A stretch of DNA of 36,897 nucleotides from Candidatus Yanofskybacteria bacterium CG10_big_fil_rev_8_21_14_0_10_36_16. Its GTDB lineage: Bacteria > Patescibacteriota > Minisyncoccia > 2-02-FULL-40-12 > IGHO2-01-FULL-4-A. Location: NCBI GenBank assembly GCA_002794035.1, contig PCXQ01000003.1, positions 83,451 through 120,347 of the forward strand, written 5' to 3'. Position 1 is the stretch's first letter; each line of letters opens with the position of its first letter. The notes beneath the pieces were generated by a model. It had not been told where the DNA came from and did not search any database. It worked only from the letters and a program-made list of their open reading frames with translations. Made by a program: the position numbers and the translations under genes. This document shows, piece after piece, positions 9,566 through 18,013 of the stretch.

Positions 9566-9997
9566 ATGAATTTGAAAGATCTGAAAAAGATGGCCCGGCT
9601 GTTAGGCGGGGTGGTAATTATGGAAGAAGGAAAACCTTCGCTTGTTGTTTTGCCTTTCGATAAATTTAATGAGAAGTTGCTCAATAAAGAAAGTGACTCA
9701 TCAGAAAATCTCGGAGATTATGAAAATGGCAATACTGGCCATAATTTAAGTGATTCGCCTTCTGATAATGACACGGAGTATGATTTGCCAGAAACATCAT
9801 TGGAACCTGGCGATATAGACGACAATATTTATCATGAAGATGTAAATTATTATGAAAATGACAGTTTAGGTGATGAAGATGAATTGCCAAACAACAATGA
9901 ATTAATAGAAAACCTAAATGAGGAAATTGCAGCATTAAAAGAAGAAGTCAGAATGAAAGAAGTTGAAAGCATTGATTCCTTGTTAGATAGCGATTAG
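9566..9997 (+). CDS. Hypothetical highly acidic protein
   Basis: N-terminal ARLLGGVVIMEEGKPSLVVLPFDKFNEKL then Asp/Glu/Asn-rich low-complexity tail and short coiled coil; TATAAT 5 nt upstream of ATG. Confidence 0.65.
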   Translation: MNLKDLKKMARLLGGVVIMEEGKPSLVVLPFDKFNEKLLNKESDSSENLGDYENGNTGHNLSDSPSDNDTEYDLPETSLEPGDIDDNIYHEDVNYYENDSLGDEDELPNNNELIENLNEEIAALKEEVRMKEVESIDSLLDSD

Positions 9998-10054
9998 GAC
10001 AATGATCTTTAATAGTAATTTTGTTGTTATTGCTAGTTATTATTAAAGTAGGGG

Positions 10055-10083
10055 TTGACCCGCTTTTTATATTGAGTTATACT
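10055..10083 (+). promoter_or_regulatory. Predicted sigma70-type promoter of the tuf/S10 operon
   Basis: TTGACC (10055-10060), exactly 17 nt, TATACT (10078-10083). Confidence 0.75.
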
Positions 10084-10100
10084 ATAAAAAATAAAAATAA

Positions 10101-10217
10101 ACAGTGAATACTGTGGTTAATCGTCATACGTTGTTGGGCGTCGCAGCCCGTATAGTTGTAAGTTTTATGACGTAAGACGATACGCGCGGCGATGCCGCAT
10201 AACGTTAAACGAATTAC
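10101..10217 (+). promoter_or_regulatory. Structured tuf leader: small hairpin plus large imperfect stem-loop
   Basis: acagt-gaat-actgt (10101-10114); arms 10116-10155 and 10178-10217 (24/34 identical over the core, two further G-U pairs) around a 22-nt loop. Confidence 0.6.
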
Positions 10218-10236
10218 TAAAGTATTCATATAATAT

Positions 10237-11439
10237 ATGGCAGGTAAATTTGAAAGGTCAAAGCCGCACTTGAACGTCGGCACAATTGGTCATGTAGACC
10301 ACGGAAAAACCACTTTGACAGCGGCTATTTTAAAAGTGGCTGGTTTACATCAAGATGAGGGTTACACTGCTCGTGTAGAAGACGTAAGCCAAATTGATAA
10401 TGCACCAGAAGAAAAGGCTAGGGGTATTACTATTGCTATTCACCACTCTGAATACGAAACTCCAAAAAGACACTATGCTCACGTAGATGCACCAGGTCAC
10501 GCTGACTACATTAAAAACATGATTACAGGTGCAGCCCAAATGGACGGCGCTGTATTGGTTGTTGCTGCAACAGATGGACCTATGCCTCAGACCAGAGAGC
10601 ACATTCTTTTGGCAAGGCAGGTTGGTGTTCCTTCAATAATCGTATTTATTAACAAGGTTGATCAGGTTGAAGATCCTGAGCTTTTGGATTTGGTTGAAGC
10701 AGAAATTAGAGAACTTTTGAACAAGTATCAATTCCCTGGAGATGACACCCCGATTATTCGCGGTTCTGCCCTTAAGGCTTTAGAAGCAGGTTCAAAAAAT
10801 GACGAGGCTGTGAAACCAGTCAAAGAATTACTCGACCAATTGGATGCATTTATTCCTGAACCAGTAAGAGAAACTGACAAGCCATTTTTGATGCCTGTTG
10901 AAGACGTATTTTCAATTGAAGGACGAGGTACGGTTGTAACAGGAAGAATTGAAAGAGGTGAGGTTGGTCTTAACGAAGAAGTAGAAATTGTAGGTCTTAA
11001 AGATACTGCTAAGACTACTGTTACTGGCATAGAAATGTTCAACAAATCCTTGGACAAAGGTATTGCCGGAGACAACGCCGGAATACTTATTAGAGGACTT
11101 AAAAAGGACGATGTTTCCAGAGGTCAGGTGTTGGCTAAACCAGGAACAATTACTCCTCATACAGAATTTGAGTCTGAAGTTTATATTTTATCAAAAGAAG
11201 AAGGAGGTCGACACACACCTTTCTTTAAGGGTTATAAGCCACAATTCTATTTTAGAACTACAGACGTTACAGGAGAGGTAACATTGCCTGAGGGCACAGA
11301 AATGGTTATGCCTGGAGACACAATTACATTTAAGGTTAAGCTTATTGCTCCTATTGCCATGGAAGAAAAACAAAGATTTGCTATTAGAGAAGGAGGTAAA
11401 ACAGTTGGCGCAGGAGTTGTAACTAAGGTAGTAAAATAA
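10237..11439 (+). CDS. tuf: Elongation factor Tu
   Basis: [58 protein letters not shown]. Confidence 0.99.
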   Translation: MAGKFERSKPHLNVGTIGHVDHGKTTLTAAILKVAGLHQDEGYTARVEDVSQIDNAPEEKARGITIAIHHSEYETPKRHYAHVDAPGHADYIKNMITGAAQMDGAVLVVAATDGPMPQTREHILLARQVGVPSIIVFINKVDQVEDPELLDLVEAEIRELLNKYQFPGDDTPIIRGSALKALEAGSKNDEAVKPVKELLDQLDAFIPEPVRETDKPFLMPVEDVFSIEGRGTVVTGRIERGEVGLNEEVEIVGLKDTAKTTVTGIEMFNKSLDKGIAGDNAGILIRGLKKDDVSRGQVLAKPGTITPHTEFESEVYILSKEEGGRHTPFFKGYKPQFYFRTTDVTGEVTLPEGTEMVMPGDTITFKVKLIAPIAMEEKQRFAIREGGKTVGAGVVTKVVK

Positions 11440-11449
11440 AAATAATGGA

Positions 11450-11479
11450 TCCGCCCTTCGCTATCAAGCGGAGGGCGGA
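11450..11479 (+). repeat. 12-bp stem palindrome in tuf-rpsJ spacer
   Basis: tccgcccttcgc tatcaa gcggagggcgga; stem complete as RNA with one G-U pair; no following T-run. Confidence 0.65.
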
Positions 11480-11498
11480 GTCATTTGAAAGTAATTTC

Positions 11499-11840
11499 AT
11501 GGTAACAAAAGAAAAAAAACAACAAGAAGAACAGCAGCAGCAGAGAATAAAGATTAAGTTAAAAGCTTATGATAATAAGATTATAGACAAATCTGCTAAA
11601 CAGATCGTTGAAACCATAGAAAGAAATGGTGGTACAGTAATTGGTCCGGTGCCTTTGCCTACAGAAATAAGAAAATACACCGTTAATAGATCAACTTTCA
11701 TTAACAAAGACTCACGTGAACAATTTGAAATGAGAGTTCACAAACGTTTGGTTGAAATTCCTGATTATACTCCCAAGATTATCGATTCCCTGCAGAATTT
11801 AAATTTGCCCGCTGGTGTAGATATTGAATTAAAAATGTAA
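11499..11840 (+). CDS. rpsJ: 30S ribosomal protein S10 (uS10) with Gln-rich N-terminus; listed ORF from 11445 probably over-extended
   Basis: [69 protein letters not shown]. Confidence 0.96.
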   Translation: MVTKEKKQQEEQQQQRIKIKLKAYDNKIIDKSAKQIVETIERNGGTVIGPVPLPTEIRKYTVNRSTFINKDSREQFEMRVHKRLVEIPDYTPKIIDSLQNLNLPAGVDIELKM

Positions 11841-11890
11841 TAAGTAATCGCTTAGAAGAGGATGGAATGATTACAGAAGCGATTACTTAT
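11840..11890 (+). repeat. 14-bp perfect inverted repeat after rpsJ
   Basis: ataagtaatcgctt (11840-11853) / aagcgattacttat (11877-11890). Confidence 0.75.
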
Positions 11891-11952
11891 ATAGAACGGC
11901 GAAGCTTTGGGGGTACATAAAAAATTAAGGGAATTTATTTTGAATCAGCACC

Positions 11953-11999
11953 TAGAATCTACACGCAGGCTGTTACAGGCGGTCTGCGCGTGCATTCTA
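11953..11999 (+). repeat. 16-bp imperfect inverted repeat in rpsJ-rplC spacer
   Basis: tagaatctacacgcag / ctgcgcgtgcattcta, 13/16 complementary. Confidence 0.55.
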
Positions 12000-12035
12000 T
12001 GTACAAAATAATAACAATTTGATTAAGTTATAAAG

Positions 12036-12076
12036 GTTTAGCTAGTTTAATATACCCCAGCTAAACTGGGTTTTTT
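12036..12076 (+). terminator. Terminator with overlapping alternative pairing (attenuator-like) upstream of rplC
   Basis: cccag-ctaaa-ctggg-tttttt (12056-12076); competing gtttagct (12036-12043) / agctaaac (12059-12066). Confidence 0.55.
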
Positions 12077-12138
12077 ATTTGAAATTAATTCAAATTTGTT
12101 ATTAAATGATTCAGATAAAAAATTAAGATTAAAACACT

Positions 12139-12750
12139 ATGTTTTTGCTTGGTAAAAAAGTAGGCATGTCACAAATGTTTAGTGACGATGGTAAGGTTAC
12201 GCCTGTAACGGTAGTTCAAGCCGGACCAATGATAGTTACTCAAATAAAAACAAAAGAAAAAGACGGATATGAAGCAACTCAATTTGCTTATGAAGAAACT
12301 AAGAAAATCAAAAAACCTTTAAAAGGTCATTTGGGAGATCTTGGTAATTTCAAGCATATTAAGGAATCAAAAATTAAAAATCCAGATTTGGATCTTAAAA
12401 GGGGAGATAATATTGATGTAAGTACATTTAATGTTGGAGATGTTGTGAAAGTTAGCGGTGTTAGCAAGGCTAAGGGATTTCAGGGAGTTGTTAAAAGACA
12501 TGGTTTTAAGGGGGCACCTAAAAGTCATGGTCACAAAGGTAATTTAAGAAAGCCCGGTTCTATCGGCCAAAGATTTCCTCAGCATACATTAAAAGGAGTA
12601 AGAATGGGTGGAAGAATGGGTGGTGTAGAGATTACAGTAAGGGGTTTGAAAGTTGTTACCGTTGATAAAGAAAATAATTTATTGGCAATTAAGGGAGCTG
12701 TGCCAGGAAGAAAGGGAACGCTTTTAGCGATATCAAAAATGAAAAACTAA
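12139..12750 (+). CDS. rplC: 50S ribosomal protein L3 (uL3)
   Basis: LLGKKVGMSQMFSDDGKVTPVTVV, GFKGAPKSHGHKGNLRKPGSIGQ, GRMGG. Confidence 0.98.
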   Translation: MFLLGKKVGMSQMFSDDGKVTPVTVVQAGPMIVTQIKTKEKDGYEATQFAYEETKKIKKPLKGHLGDLGNFKHIKESKIKNPDLDLKRGDNIDVSTFNVGDVVKVSGVSKAKGFQGVVKRHGFKGAPKSHGHKGNLRKPGSIGQRFPQHTLKGVRMGGRMGGVEITVRGLKVVTVDKENNLLAIKGAVPGRKGTLLAISKMKN

Positions 12751-12790
12751 GCGCTTAATTTTAGAAATTATTAAATCAAATAACTAATTT

Positions 12791-13447
12791 ATGAAAGTTG
12801 AAATATACAATCAAACAGGAGAATCAACAGGAAAAGTCGATTTACCAGACGAGATTTTTAATTTGAAATTAAACGAAGACTTGATTCGCCAGGCGGTTTT
12901 GGCTCAGCTTGGTAATTCTAGACAGGTTTTGGCTCACACAAAGGGCCGAGGAGATGTTAGAGGAGGCGGTGCAAAGCCTTGGAGGCAAAAAGGAACAGGT
13001 AGAGCCAGACATGGTTCACGAAGATCTCCTATTTGGGTTGGTGGAGGAATTACATTCGGTCCTACAAATGAAAGGAATTTTGCTAAAAAAATAAATAAAC
13101 AAACAAAGCAAAAAGCTTTATTTACAGTTTTGTCATCAAAAGTTAGTGCTGACAACATGATAGTGTTAGACAAGTTGGTGTTTGATAAGGTTAAAACAAA
13201 GGAAGCAAAATCGATAGTCGAAAACTTAGAAAGCAAATTGAAAGATTACAAGAAATCAAAAACTAAAAGAGATTCAGTCTTGTTTGTATTGCCAGAATCA
13301 AGCACTGACACCCAAAGAGCTTTTAATAATTTGCCATATGTTAATTTAATGGGAGCTAAGAGTTTAAACGTTGTTGATTTGTTGCGATATAAATATCTGG
13401 TTATGCTTAAGGGTTCTATAGAAGTAATAGAAAAACATTATAAATAA
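12791..13447 (+). CDS. rplD: 50S ribosomal protein L4 (uL4)
   Basis: VLAHTKGRGDVRGGGAKPWRQKGTGRARHGSRRSPIWVGGG. Confidence 0.97.
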   Translation: MKVEIYNQTGESTGKVDLPDEIFNLKLNEDLIRQAVLAQLGNSRQVLAHTKGRGDVRGGGAKPWRQKGTGRARHGSRRSPIWVGGGITFGPTNERNFAKKINKQTKQKALFTVLSSKVSADNMIVLDKLVFDKVKTKEAKSIVENLESKLKDYKKSKTKRDSVLFVLPESSTDTQRAFNNLPYVNLMGAKSLNVVDLLRYKYLVMLKGSIEVIEKHYK

Positions 13448-13457
13448 AATCTGATCA

Positions 13458-13502
13458 TTAATATTTAGTGTTTATTTAAGAAGACCAAATACTAAATATT
13501 AA
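13458..13502 (+). repeat. Inverted repeat filling rplD-rplW spacer
   Basis: taatatttagt (13459-13469) / actaaatatta (13491-13501), extendable inward by gttt/aaat pairing. Confidence 0.55.
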
Positions 13503-13512
13503 ACATTATAAA

Positions 13513-13932
13513 GTGGGATTATTTGATAAAATTACAAAAAATAAAGATGAGTCAGCCAAAGATGCTCCCAAGGCAGCTCCAGTTAGCGGTCCCATTGGAG
13601 AAGAGAAGCTGATTGAGGCAGGAGATAACAAGGTGGTTTTGCCTAAGGGCGGCAGTGCATTAGCTTATGGCCAGGTAGTGAATCCACATATAACAGAAAA
13701 AACTTCAATGCTCGGAGCCTCCAATCAATATGTTTTTAAGGTTGCTAAAACATCATCAAAGCTAGAAATAAAAAAATCAATTGAAGAATTATATAATGTT
13801 GAGGTTGAAAAAGTTAATGTTGTTAATCTTCCAGCAAAGAAAAGAAGGTTGGGAAAGCAGATTGGTATCAGGCCCGGAGTAAAAAAAGCAGTGGTAACAT
13901 TAAAATCGGGAAGCAGTATACAGCTTAATTAA
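13513..13932 (+). CDS. rplW: 50S ribosomal protein L23 (uL23) with N-terminal extension, GTG start
   Basis: HITEKTSMLGASNQYVFKVAKTSSKLEIKKSIEELYNVEVEKVNVVNLPAKKRR. Confidence 0.93.
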   Translation: MGLFDKITKNKDESAKDAPKAAPVSGPIGEEKLIEAGDNKVVLPKGGSALAYGQVVNPHITEKTSMLGASNQYVFKVAKTSSKLEIKKSIEELYNVEVEKVNVVNLPAKKRRLGKQIGIRPGVKKAVVTLKSGSSIQLN

Positions 13933-13995
13933 ACTTTCCAGTCTGCTAATATTTAATAAATTTTGGATAATAAGTTATAAAAATAATAATTAATC

Positions 13996-14835
13996 ATGGT
14001 TAAGAAATACAAGCCATATACACCATCACGTCGTCACATGACCGGATATGATTTCTCCGGATTGACGAAAGTTAAACCGTTAAAAAATGCAACGGCTGGT
14101 TTTCAGCGCTCAAACGGCAGAAACAATCAGGGAAGAATTACTACTAGACACAAAGGAGGCGGTGTAAAGAGGCTTTACCGTGATGTTGATTTTGCACAGA
14201 AAAAATTTGATATTCCAGCTAAGGTTTTTTCCATAGAATATGATCCTAATAGATCAGCAAGAATTGCTCGCTTGCATTATCAAGATGGAGAAAAAAGATA
14301 CATGCTTGCTCCTGACAAGCTTAAAGTCGGAGACCAGGTTGTAACAGGTGAAAAAGCACCACTTAAGCCAGGCAACAGGATGAAGCTGAAGAATATTTTA
14401 CAAGGAACAGTAATTCACAATATAGAGATGAATCCTGGTAAGGGCGGTCAAATTGCTAAGTCAGCCGGATCTGGAGCTACAGTTCTCGCAAAGGAAGGAA
14501 AGTATGTTCAGGTATTAATGCCATCAAGTGAAGTACGAAAATTCAATGGTGATGTCATGGCTTCAGTTGGCAGACTTTCCAATATTGAGCATGGCGCTAT
14601 TGTTATTGGTAAAGCAGGCAGGGCAAGACATATGGGTAAAAGACCTGCAGTAAGAGGAAGCGCCATGAACCCAGTAGATCATCCGCATGGTGGAGGTGAA
14701 GGAAGGCAAGGAATTGGTTTGAAATATCCGAAGACACCTTGGGGTAAGCATGCATTGGGAGTTAAGACCAGAAATAAAAAGAAAAGAAGCAACCAAGTTA
14801 TTATTAGGAGAAGAAAGAAAAAGACAAGAAAATAG
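13996..14835 (+). CDS. rplB: 50S ribosomal protein L2 (uL2)
   Basis: KPYTPSRRHMTGYDFSGLT, GRITTRHKGGGVKRLYR, VRGSAMNPVDHPHGGGEGR. Confidence 0.99.
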   Translation: MVKKYKPYTPSRRHMTGYDFSGLTKVKPLKNATAGFQRSNGRNNQGRITTRHKGGGVKRLYRDVDFAQKKFDIPAKVFSIEYDPNRSARIARLHYQDGEKRYMLAPDKLKVGDQVVTGEKAPLKPGNRMKLKNILQGTVIHNIEMNPGKGGQIAKSAGSGATVLAKEGKYVQVLMPSSEVRKFNGDVMASVGRLSNIEHGAIVIGKAGRARHMGKRPAVRGSAMNPVDHPHGGGEGRQGIGLKYPKTPWGKHALGVKTRNKKKRSNQVIIRRRKKKTRK

Positions 14836-14881
14836 TCACTTTTGTTATTTTCTTAAATGCTAATTGTTGCAATCAGTTTAG

Positions 14882-14910
14882 TTGTCAAATCGCCAAGATG
14901 ATGATATAGT
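14882..14910 (+). promoter_or_regulatory. Predicted internal promoter upstream of rpsS
   Basis: TTGTCA (14882-14887), 17 nt, TATAGT (14905-14910) in the rplB-rpsS gap. Confidence 0.55.
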
Positions 14911-14969
14911 AGCATGACTATTTATGGTATTAATAATAAAAATATATTTAATTTGATAAAATTTTATTT

Positions 14970-15308
14970 ATGTCTAGAAGTTTAAAGAAGGGGCCATACG
15001 TTGATCCCAAATTATTACAAAAAATAAGCAAATTAAGAGCCGGCGATAAGACGGTTATTAAGACGTGGGCAAGGGCTTCAACAATAAGTCCGGAGATGAT
15101 TGGCTTTACATTCGGAGTTCATAATGGCAGGGTTCATGTGCCAGTTTTTGTAACAGAGGAAATGGTTGGTCACAAGCTGGGAGAATTTTCTCCAACACGT
15201 AAGTTTGTAAGACATGGTGGTAAGATGCAAAAAGAACAAGAAGCAGCTGCGAGACAGAGAGAAATAGATGCAGCAAAGGCTGCTAAGGTTGATACTGTCA
15301 AAAAATAA
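14970..15308 (+). CDS. rpsS: 30S ribosomal protein S19 (uS19) with C-terminal extension
   Basis: [35 protein letters not shown]. Confidence 0.98.
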   Translation: MSRSLKKGPYVDPKLLQKISKLRAGDKTVIKTWARASTISPEMIGFTFGVHNGRVHVPVFVTEEMVGHKLGEFSPTRKFVRHGGKMQKEQEAAARQREIDAAKAAKVDTVKK

Positions 15309-15320
15309 TAAATATTAATC

Positions 15321-15905
15321 ATGGAAGTAAAAGCAAGTTTAAACAATTTAAGAGTTTCACCCAGAAAAGCCAGGCTTGTCGCGGGCTTATTGAAGGGCAT
15401 GAATTTTAAGGATGCCGAAAGCCAATTAAGGTTTATGGTAAAGAAAACATCTGGGCCTGTATCAAAGCTTTTGAGCTCAGCAGCAGCAAATGCGGTTAAT
15501 AATTTTAATTTAGTTCGTGACAATCTTTATATAAAAAGTATTAGAGTTGATGAAGGTAGAAAATTGAAAAGATTTAAACCCAAGGGTTTTGGCAGAGTTA
15601 TGCCAATACAGAAAAAAACCTCTCATATTATTGTGGTTCTTGATGAGAGAACTCCTGGTTTAAGAGAACAAGGTGCCACAAGAACTAAAGAGATAAAGGA
15701 TACAGTTAAAAGATCAGTTGGAATGTCTACAGAAAAAGACGTAGCACAGAATGAAAAAGAAGTTTCAGAAATCAAAGAAGAAAAAACAACTAAAAAAACA
15801 GAAACAAAAGAAAAAGATTATGGCAAAGATATATCGAGGGAACTCGGTAAAAAGAATATGTTTAAAGGGATTAAAAATAAACTGTTTAGAAGAAAATCAA
15901 TTTAA
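15321..15905 (+). CDS. rplV: 50S ribosomal protein L22 (uL22) with charged C-terminal extension
   Basis: LNNLRVSPRKARLVAGLLKGM, RVDEGRKLKRFKPKGFGRVMPIQKKTSHI. Confidence 0.95.
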   Translation: MEVKASLNNLRVSPRKARLVAGLLKGMNFKDAESQLRFMVKKTSGPVSKLLSSAAANAVNNFNLVRDNLYIKSIRVDEGRKLKRFKPKGFGRVMPIQKKTSHIIVVLDERTPGLREQGATRTKEIKDTVKRSVGMSTEKDVAQNEKEVSEIKEEKTTKKTETKEKDYGKDISRELGKKNMFKGIKNKLFRRKSI

Positions 15906-15922
15906 TCTAATTTAATACAAAT

Positions 15923-16555
15923 ATGGGTCATAAAATATCGCCAACATCATTAAGAGTAGGAATTAGTAAGGATTGGAAATCCAAATGGTTTGGGGCACGT
16001 AAATATAAGGATTTGTTAAAAGAGGATTATGCTGTTAGAGAGTTTTTAACAAAGAGGCTTAAGAATATGAGCGTTGAGAAAATAGAAATAGAGAGAAGCC
16101 CTGATACCTTTATCATTGCAATAACAACTGCTCGCCCCGGGTTAATAATAGGTAGAAGTGGTGCTGGAGTTGAAGAATTAAAAACCAAAATAAAAAAGCT
16201 TTTGGGCAATAATTTAAAAGTTAATGTCAAAATTGATATTCTTGAATTCAAAAATCCAGAATCATCAGCCAATATTATGGCCGAATCAATAGCAGAGCAA
16301 ATTGAAAGAAGAGTTCCATTTAGACGAGTTATAAAACAAACACTCTCCAAGATATTAGCAGGAAGAGATGTTAAAGGAGCTAAAGTTCAAGTGGCTGGTC
16401 GTCTTAATGGTGCTGAAATTGCCAGAACCGAACATTTAGAAGAAGGCAATTTACCATTGCAAACAATAAAAGCAGATATTGATTACGCACAAAAAACCGC
16501 ACATACAACCTACGGAACGATAGGGGTGAAGGTTTGGATATATAGAGAAAATTAG
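15923..16555 (+). CDS. rpsC: 30S ribosomal protein S3 (uS3)
   Basis: [43 protein letters not shown] domain. Confidence 0.98.
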   Translation: MGHKISPTSLRVGISKDWKSKWFGARKYKDLLKEDYAVREFLTKRLKNMSVEKIEIERSPDTFIIAITTARPGLIIGRSGAGVEELKTKIKKLLGNNLKVNVKIDILEFKNPESSANIMAESIAEQIERRVPFRRVIKQTLSKILAGRDVKGAKVQVAGRLNGAEIARTEHLEEGNLPLQTIKADIDYAQKTAHTTYGTIGVKVWIYREN

Positions 16556-16572
16556 AAATAAATTTTTTAATT

Positions 16573-16977
16573 ATGTTACAGCCAAAAAGAATAAAACATA
16601 GAAAAGTTCACAAGAGAAGATTCCCTACAATTGCTAGAAAGGGCAATACTTTGAGTTTCGGAACTTATGGACTAAAAGCACTTGAGCCATCTTATATTAA
16701 GTCATCACAAATTGAAGCAGCAAGACGAACGATTGCAAGATATTCAAAGAGGGGAGGCAAATTGTGGATCCGAATATTTCCAGACAAGCCTTTTACTGCA
16801 AAGGGAGCAGAGGTTGGAATGGGTGCTGGTGCTGGTAGCTTGTCGCATTTTGTTGCAGCAATAGGTGCTGGCAGAATGTTGTTTGAAATGTCAGGAGTAA
16901 CAGAGGAAATTGCCAGGGAGGCCTTAAGATTGGCTGGGCACAAGTTGCCTATAAAAACTAAATTTGTTAAGAAATAA
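16573..16977 (+). CDS. rplP: 50S ribosomal protein L16 (uL16)
   Basis: [39 protein letters not shown]. Confidence 0.98.
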   Translation: MLQPKRIKHRKVHKRRFPTIARKGNTLSFGTYGLKALEPSYIKSSQIEAARRTIARYSKRGGKLWIRIFPDKPFTAKGAEVGMGAGAGSLSHFVAAIGAGRMLFEMSGVTEEIAREALRLAGHKLPIKTKFVKK

Positions 16978-17007
16978 AATAATTTTGAATGAGAAGAGGC
17001 AGTATAA

Positions 17008-17036
17008 TTGCCAAATTTAAATATTAGTGATATAAT
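17008..17036 (+). promoter_or_regulatory. Predicted internal near-leaderless promoter upstream of rpmC
   Basis: TTGCCA (17008-17013), 17 nt, TATAAT (17031-17036), 8 nt before ATG 17045. Confidence 0.65.
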
Positions 17037-17044
17037 ATTTCGAC

Positions 17045-17230
17045 ATGAAATATCAAGAATTACAAAACAAATCAGAAGAAGAATTGCGCGGTATGCTTAA
17101 TGAGCTTCGGATTAAACTTGGAGAAATGAAATTTCAAGTAGCATCAAATGCTTTAAAAAATACTAACGAAATTAAACAAGCCAAGAAAAACATTGCACGA
17201 ATTTTAACTGTTTTGTCTGGTAATAAGTAA
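17045..17230 (+). CDS. rpmC: 50S ribosomal protein L29 (uL29)
   Basis: Size, position and [53 protein letters not shown]. Confidence 0.93.
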   Translation: MKYQELQNKSEEELRGMLNELRIKLGEMKFQVASNALKNTNEIKQAKKNIARILTVLSGNK

Positions 17231-17232
17231 TT

Positions 17233-17484
17233 ATGGAAGATAAAAACAAAAATAAAAAAAGAACACTTAAGGGAGTAGTTGTGTCTGATAAGATGGATAA
17301 AACCAGAGTAGTTTTGGTTTCTCGATTAATAAAACATCCCAAATACAAGAAATATCACAAATCAAGCAAAAAGTTTAAAGCACATGATGAGAGCAATCAA
17401 TATCACACTGGAGAGAAAGTATTCATTGAGGAAACAAGACCGATGTCGAAAGACAAAAGATGGCAGATTGTCGCAAAGCAATAA
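17233..17484 (+). CDS. rpsQ: 30S ribosomal protein S17 (uS17)
   Basis: [44 protein letters not shown]. Confidence 0.97.
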   Translation: MEDKNKNKKRTLKGVVVSDKMDKTRVVLVSRLIKHPKYKKYHKSSKKFKAHDESNQYHTGEKVFIEETRPMSKDKRWQIVAKQ

Positions 17485-17511
17485 TATTATTTAAAAGTTG
17501 GCGAGGTTTGT

Positions 17512-17545
17512 AAAATTTATGGATAATTAAATATTTATAAATTTT
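17512..17545 (+). repeat. AT-rich inverted repeat in rpsQ-rplN spacer
   Basis: aaaatttat (17512-17520) / ataaatttt (17537-17545). Confidence 0.4.
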
Positions 17546-17571
17546 AAATCTTAAAAACTTTATAAATTAAG

Positions 17572-17937
17572 TTGATTCAACCACGTTCAATAGTAAATGT
17601 CGCAGACAATAGTGGAGCCAAGAAAGTTGGTGTCTTTAAGGTTTTGGGTGGAACAAGAAAAAGATATGCTCAAATTGGAGATATAGTTGTTGTTTCGGTT
17701 AAGGTTGCTGAACCGGGTAAATCTGTAAAGAAAAAAGACAAGGTTAAAGCAGTTGTTGTGAGGCAGAAACAAAACTTTAGAAGAAAAGACGGAAGCTATA
17801 TTAAGTTTGACGAGAATGCAGTGGTTGTGCTTGATGGTATGAATCCTAAGGGCGGAAGAATATTCGGTCCTATTCCTAGAGAGATAAAGGAAAAAGGATT
17901 TGCTCAAATTGCAAGTCTTGCACCTGAAATAATATAA
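17572..17937 (+). CDS. rplN: 50S ribosomal protein L14 (uL14), TTG start
   Basis: [57 protein letters not shown]. Confidence 0.98.
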   Translation: MIQPRSIVNVADNSGAKKVGVFKVLGGTRKRYAQIGDIVVVSVKVAEPGKSVKKKDKVKAVVVRQKQNFRRKDGSYIKFDENAVVVLDGMNPKGGRIFGPIPREIKEKGFAQIASLAPEII

Positions 17938-17940
17938 AAA

Positions 17941-18006
17941 GTTTTTAGCTTTTATTTGCTAGCTTTTAAAATTTTTTAAAAGCTAACAAAATAAAAGTTA
18001 AAAAAC
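17941..18006 (+). repeat. Long nearly perfect hairpin in rplN-rplX spacer
   Basis: tagcttttaaaa-tt-ttttaaaagcta core extended outward by gtttttagcttttatttg / caaaataaaagttaaaaaac. Confidence 0.8.
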
Positions 18007-18013
18007 TGGGAAA

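Noticed and set aside
11445-11498. N-terminal 18-aa extension of RpsJ
   Set aside because: Encoded by a GC palindrome and not S10-like; start at 11499 preferred.
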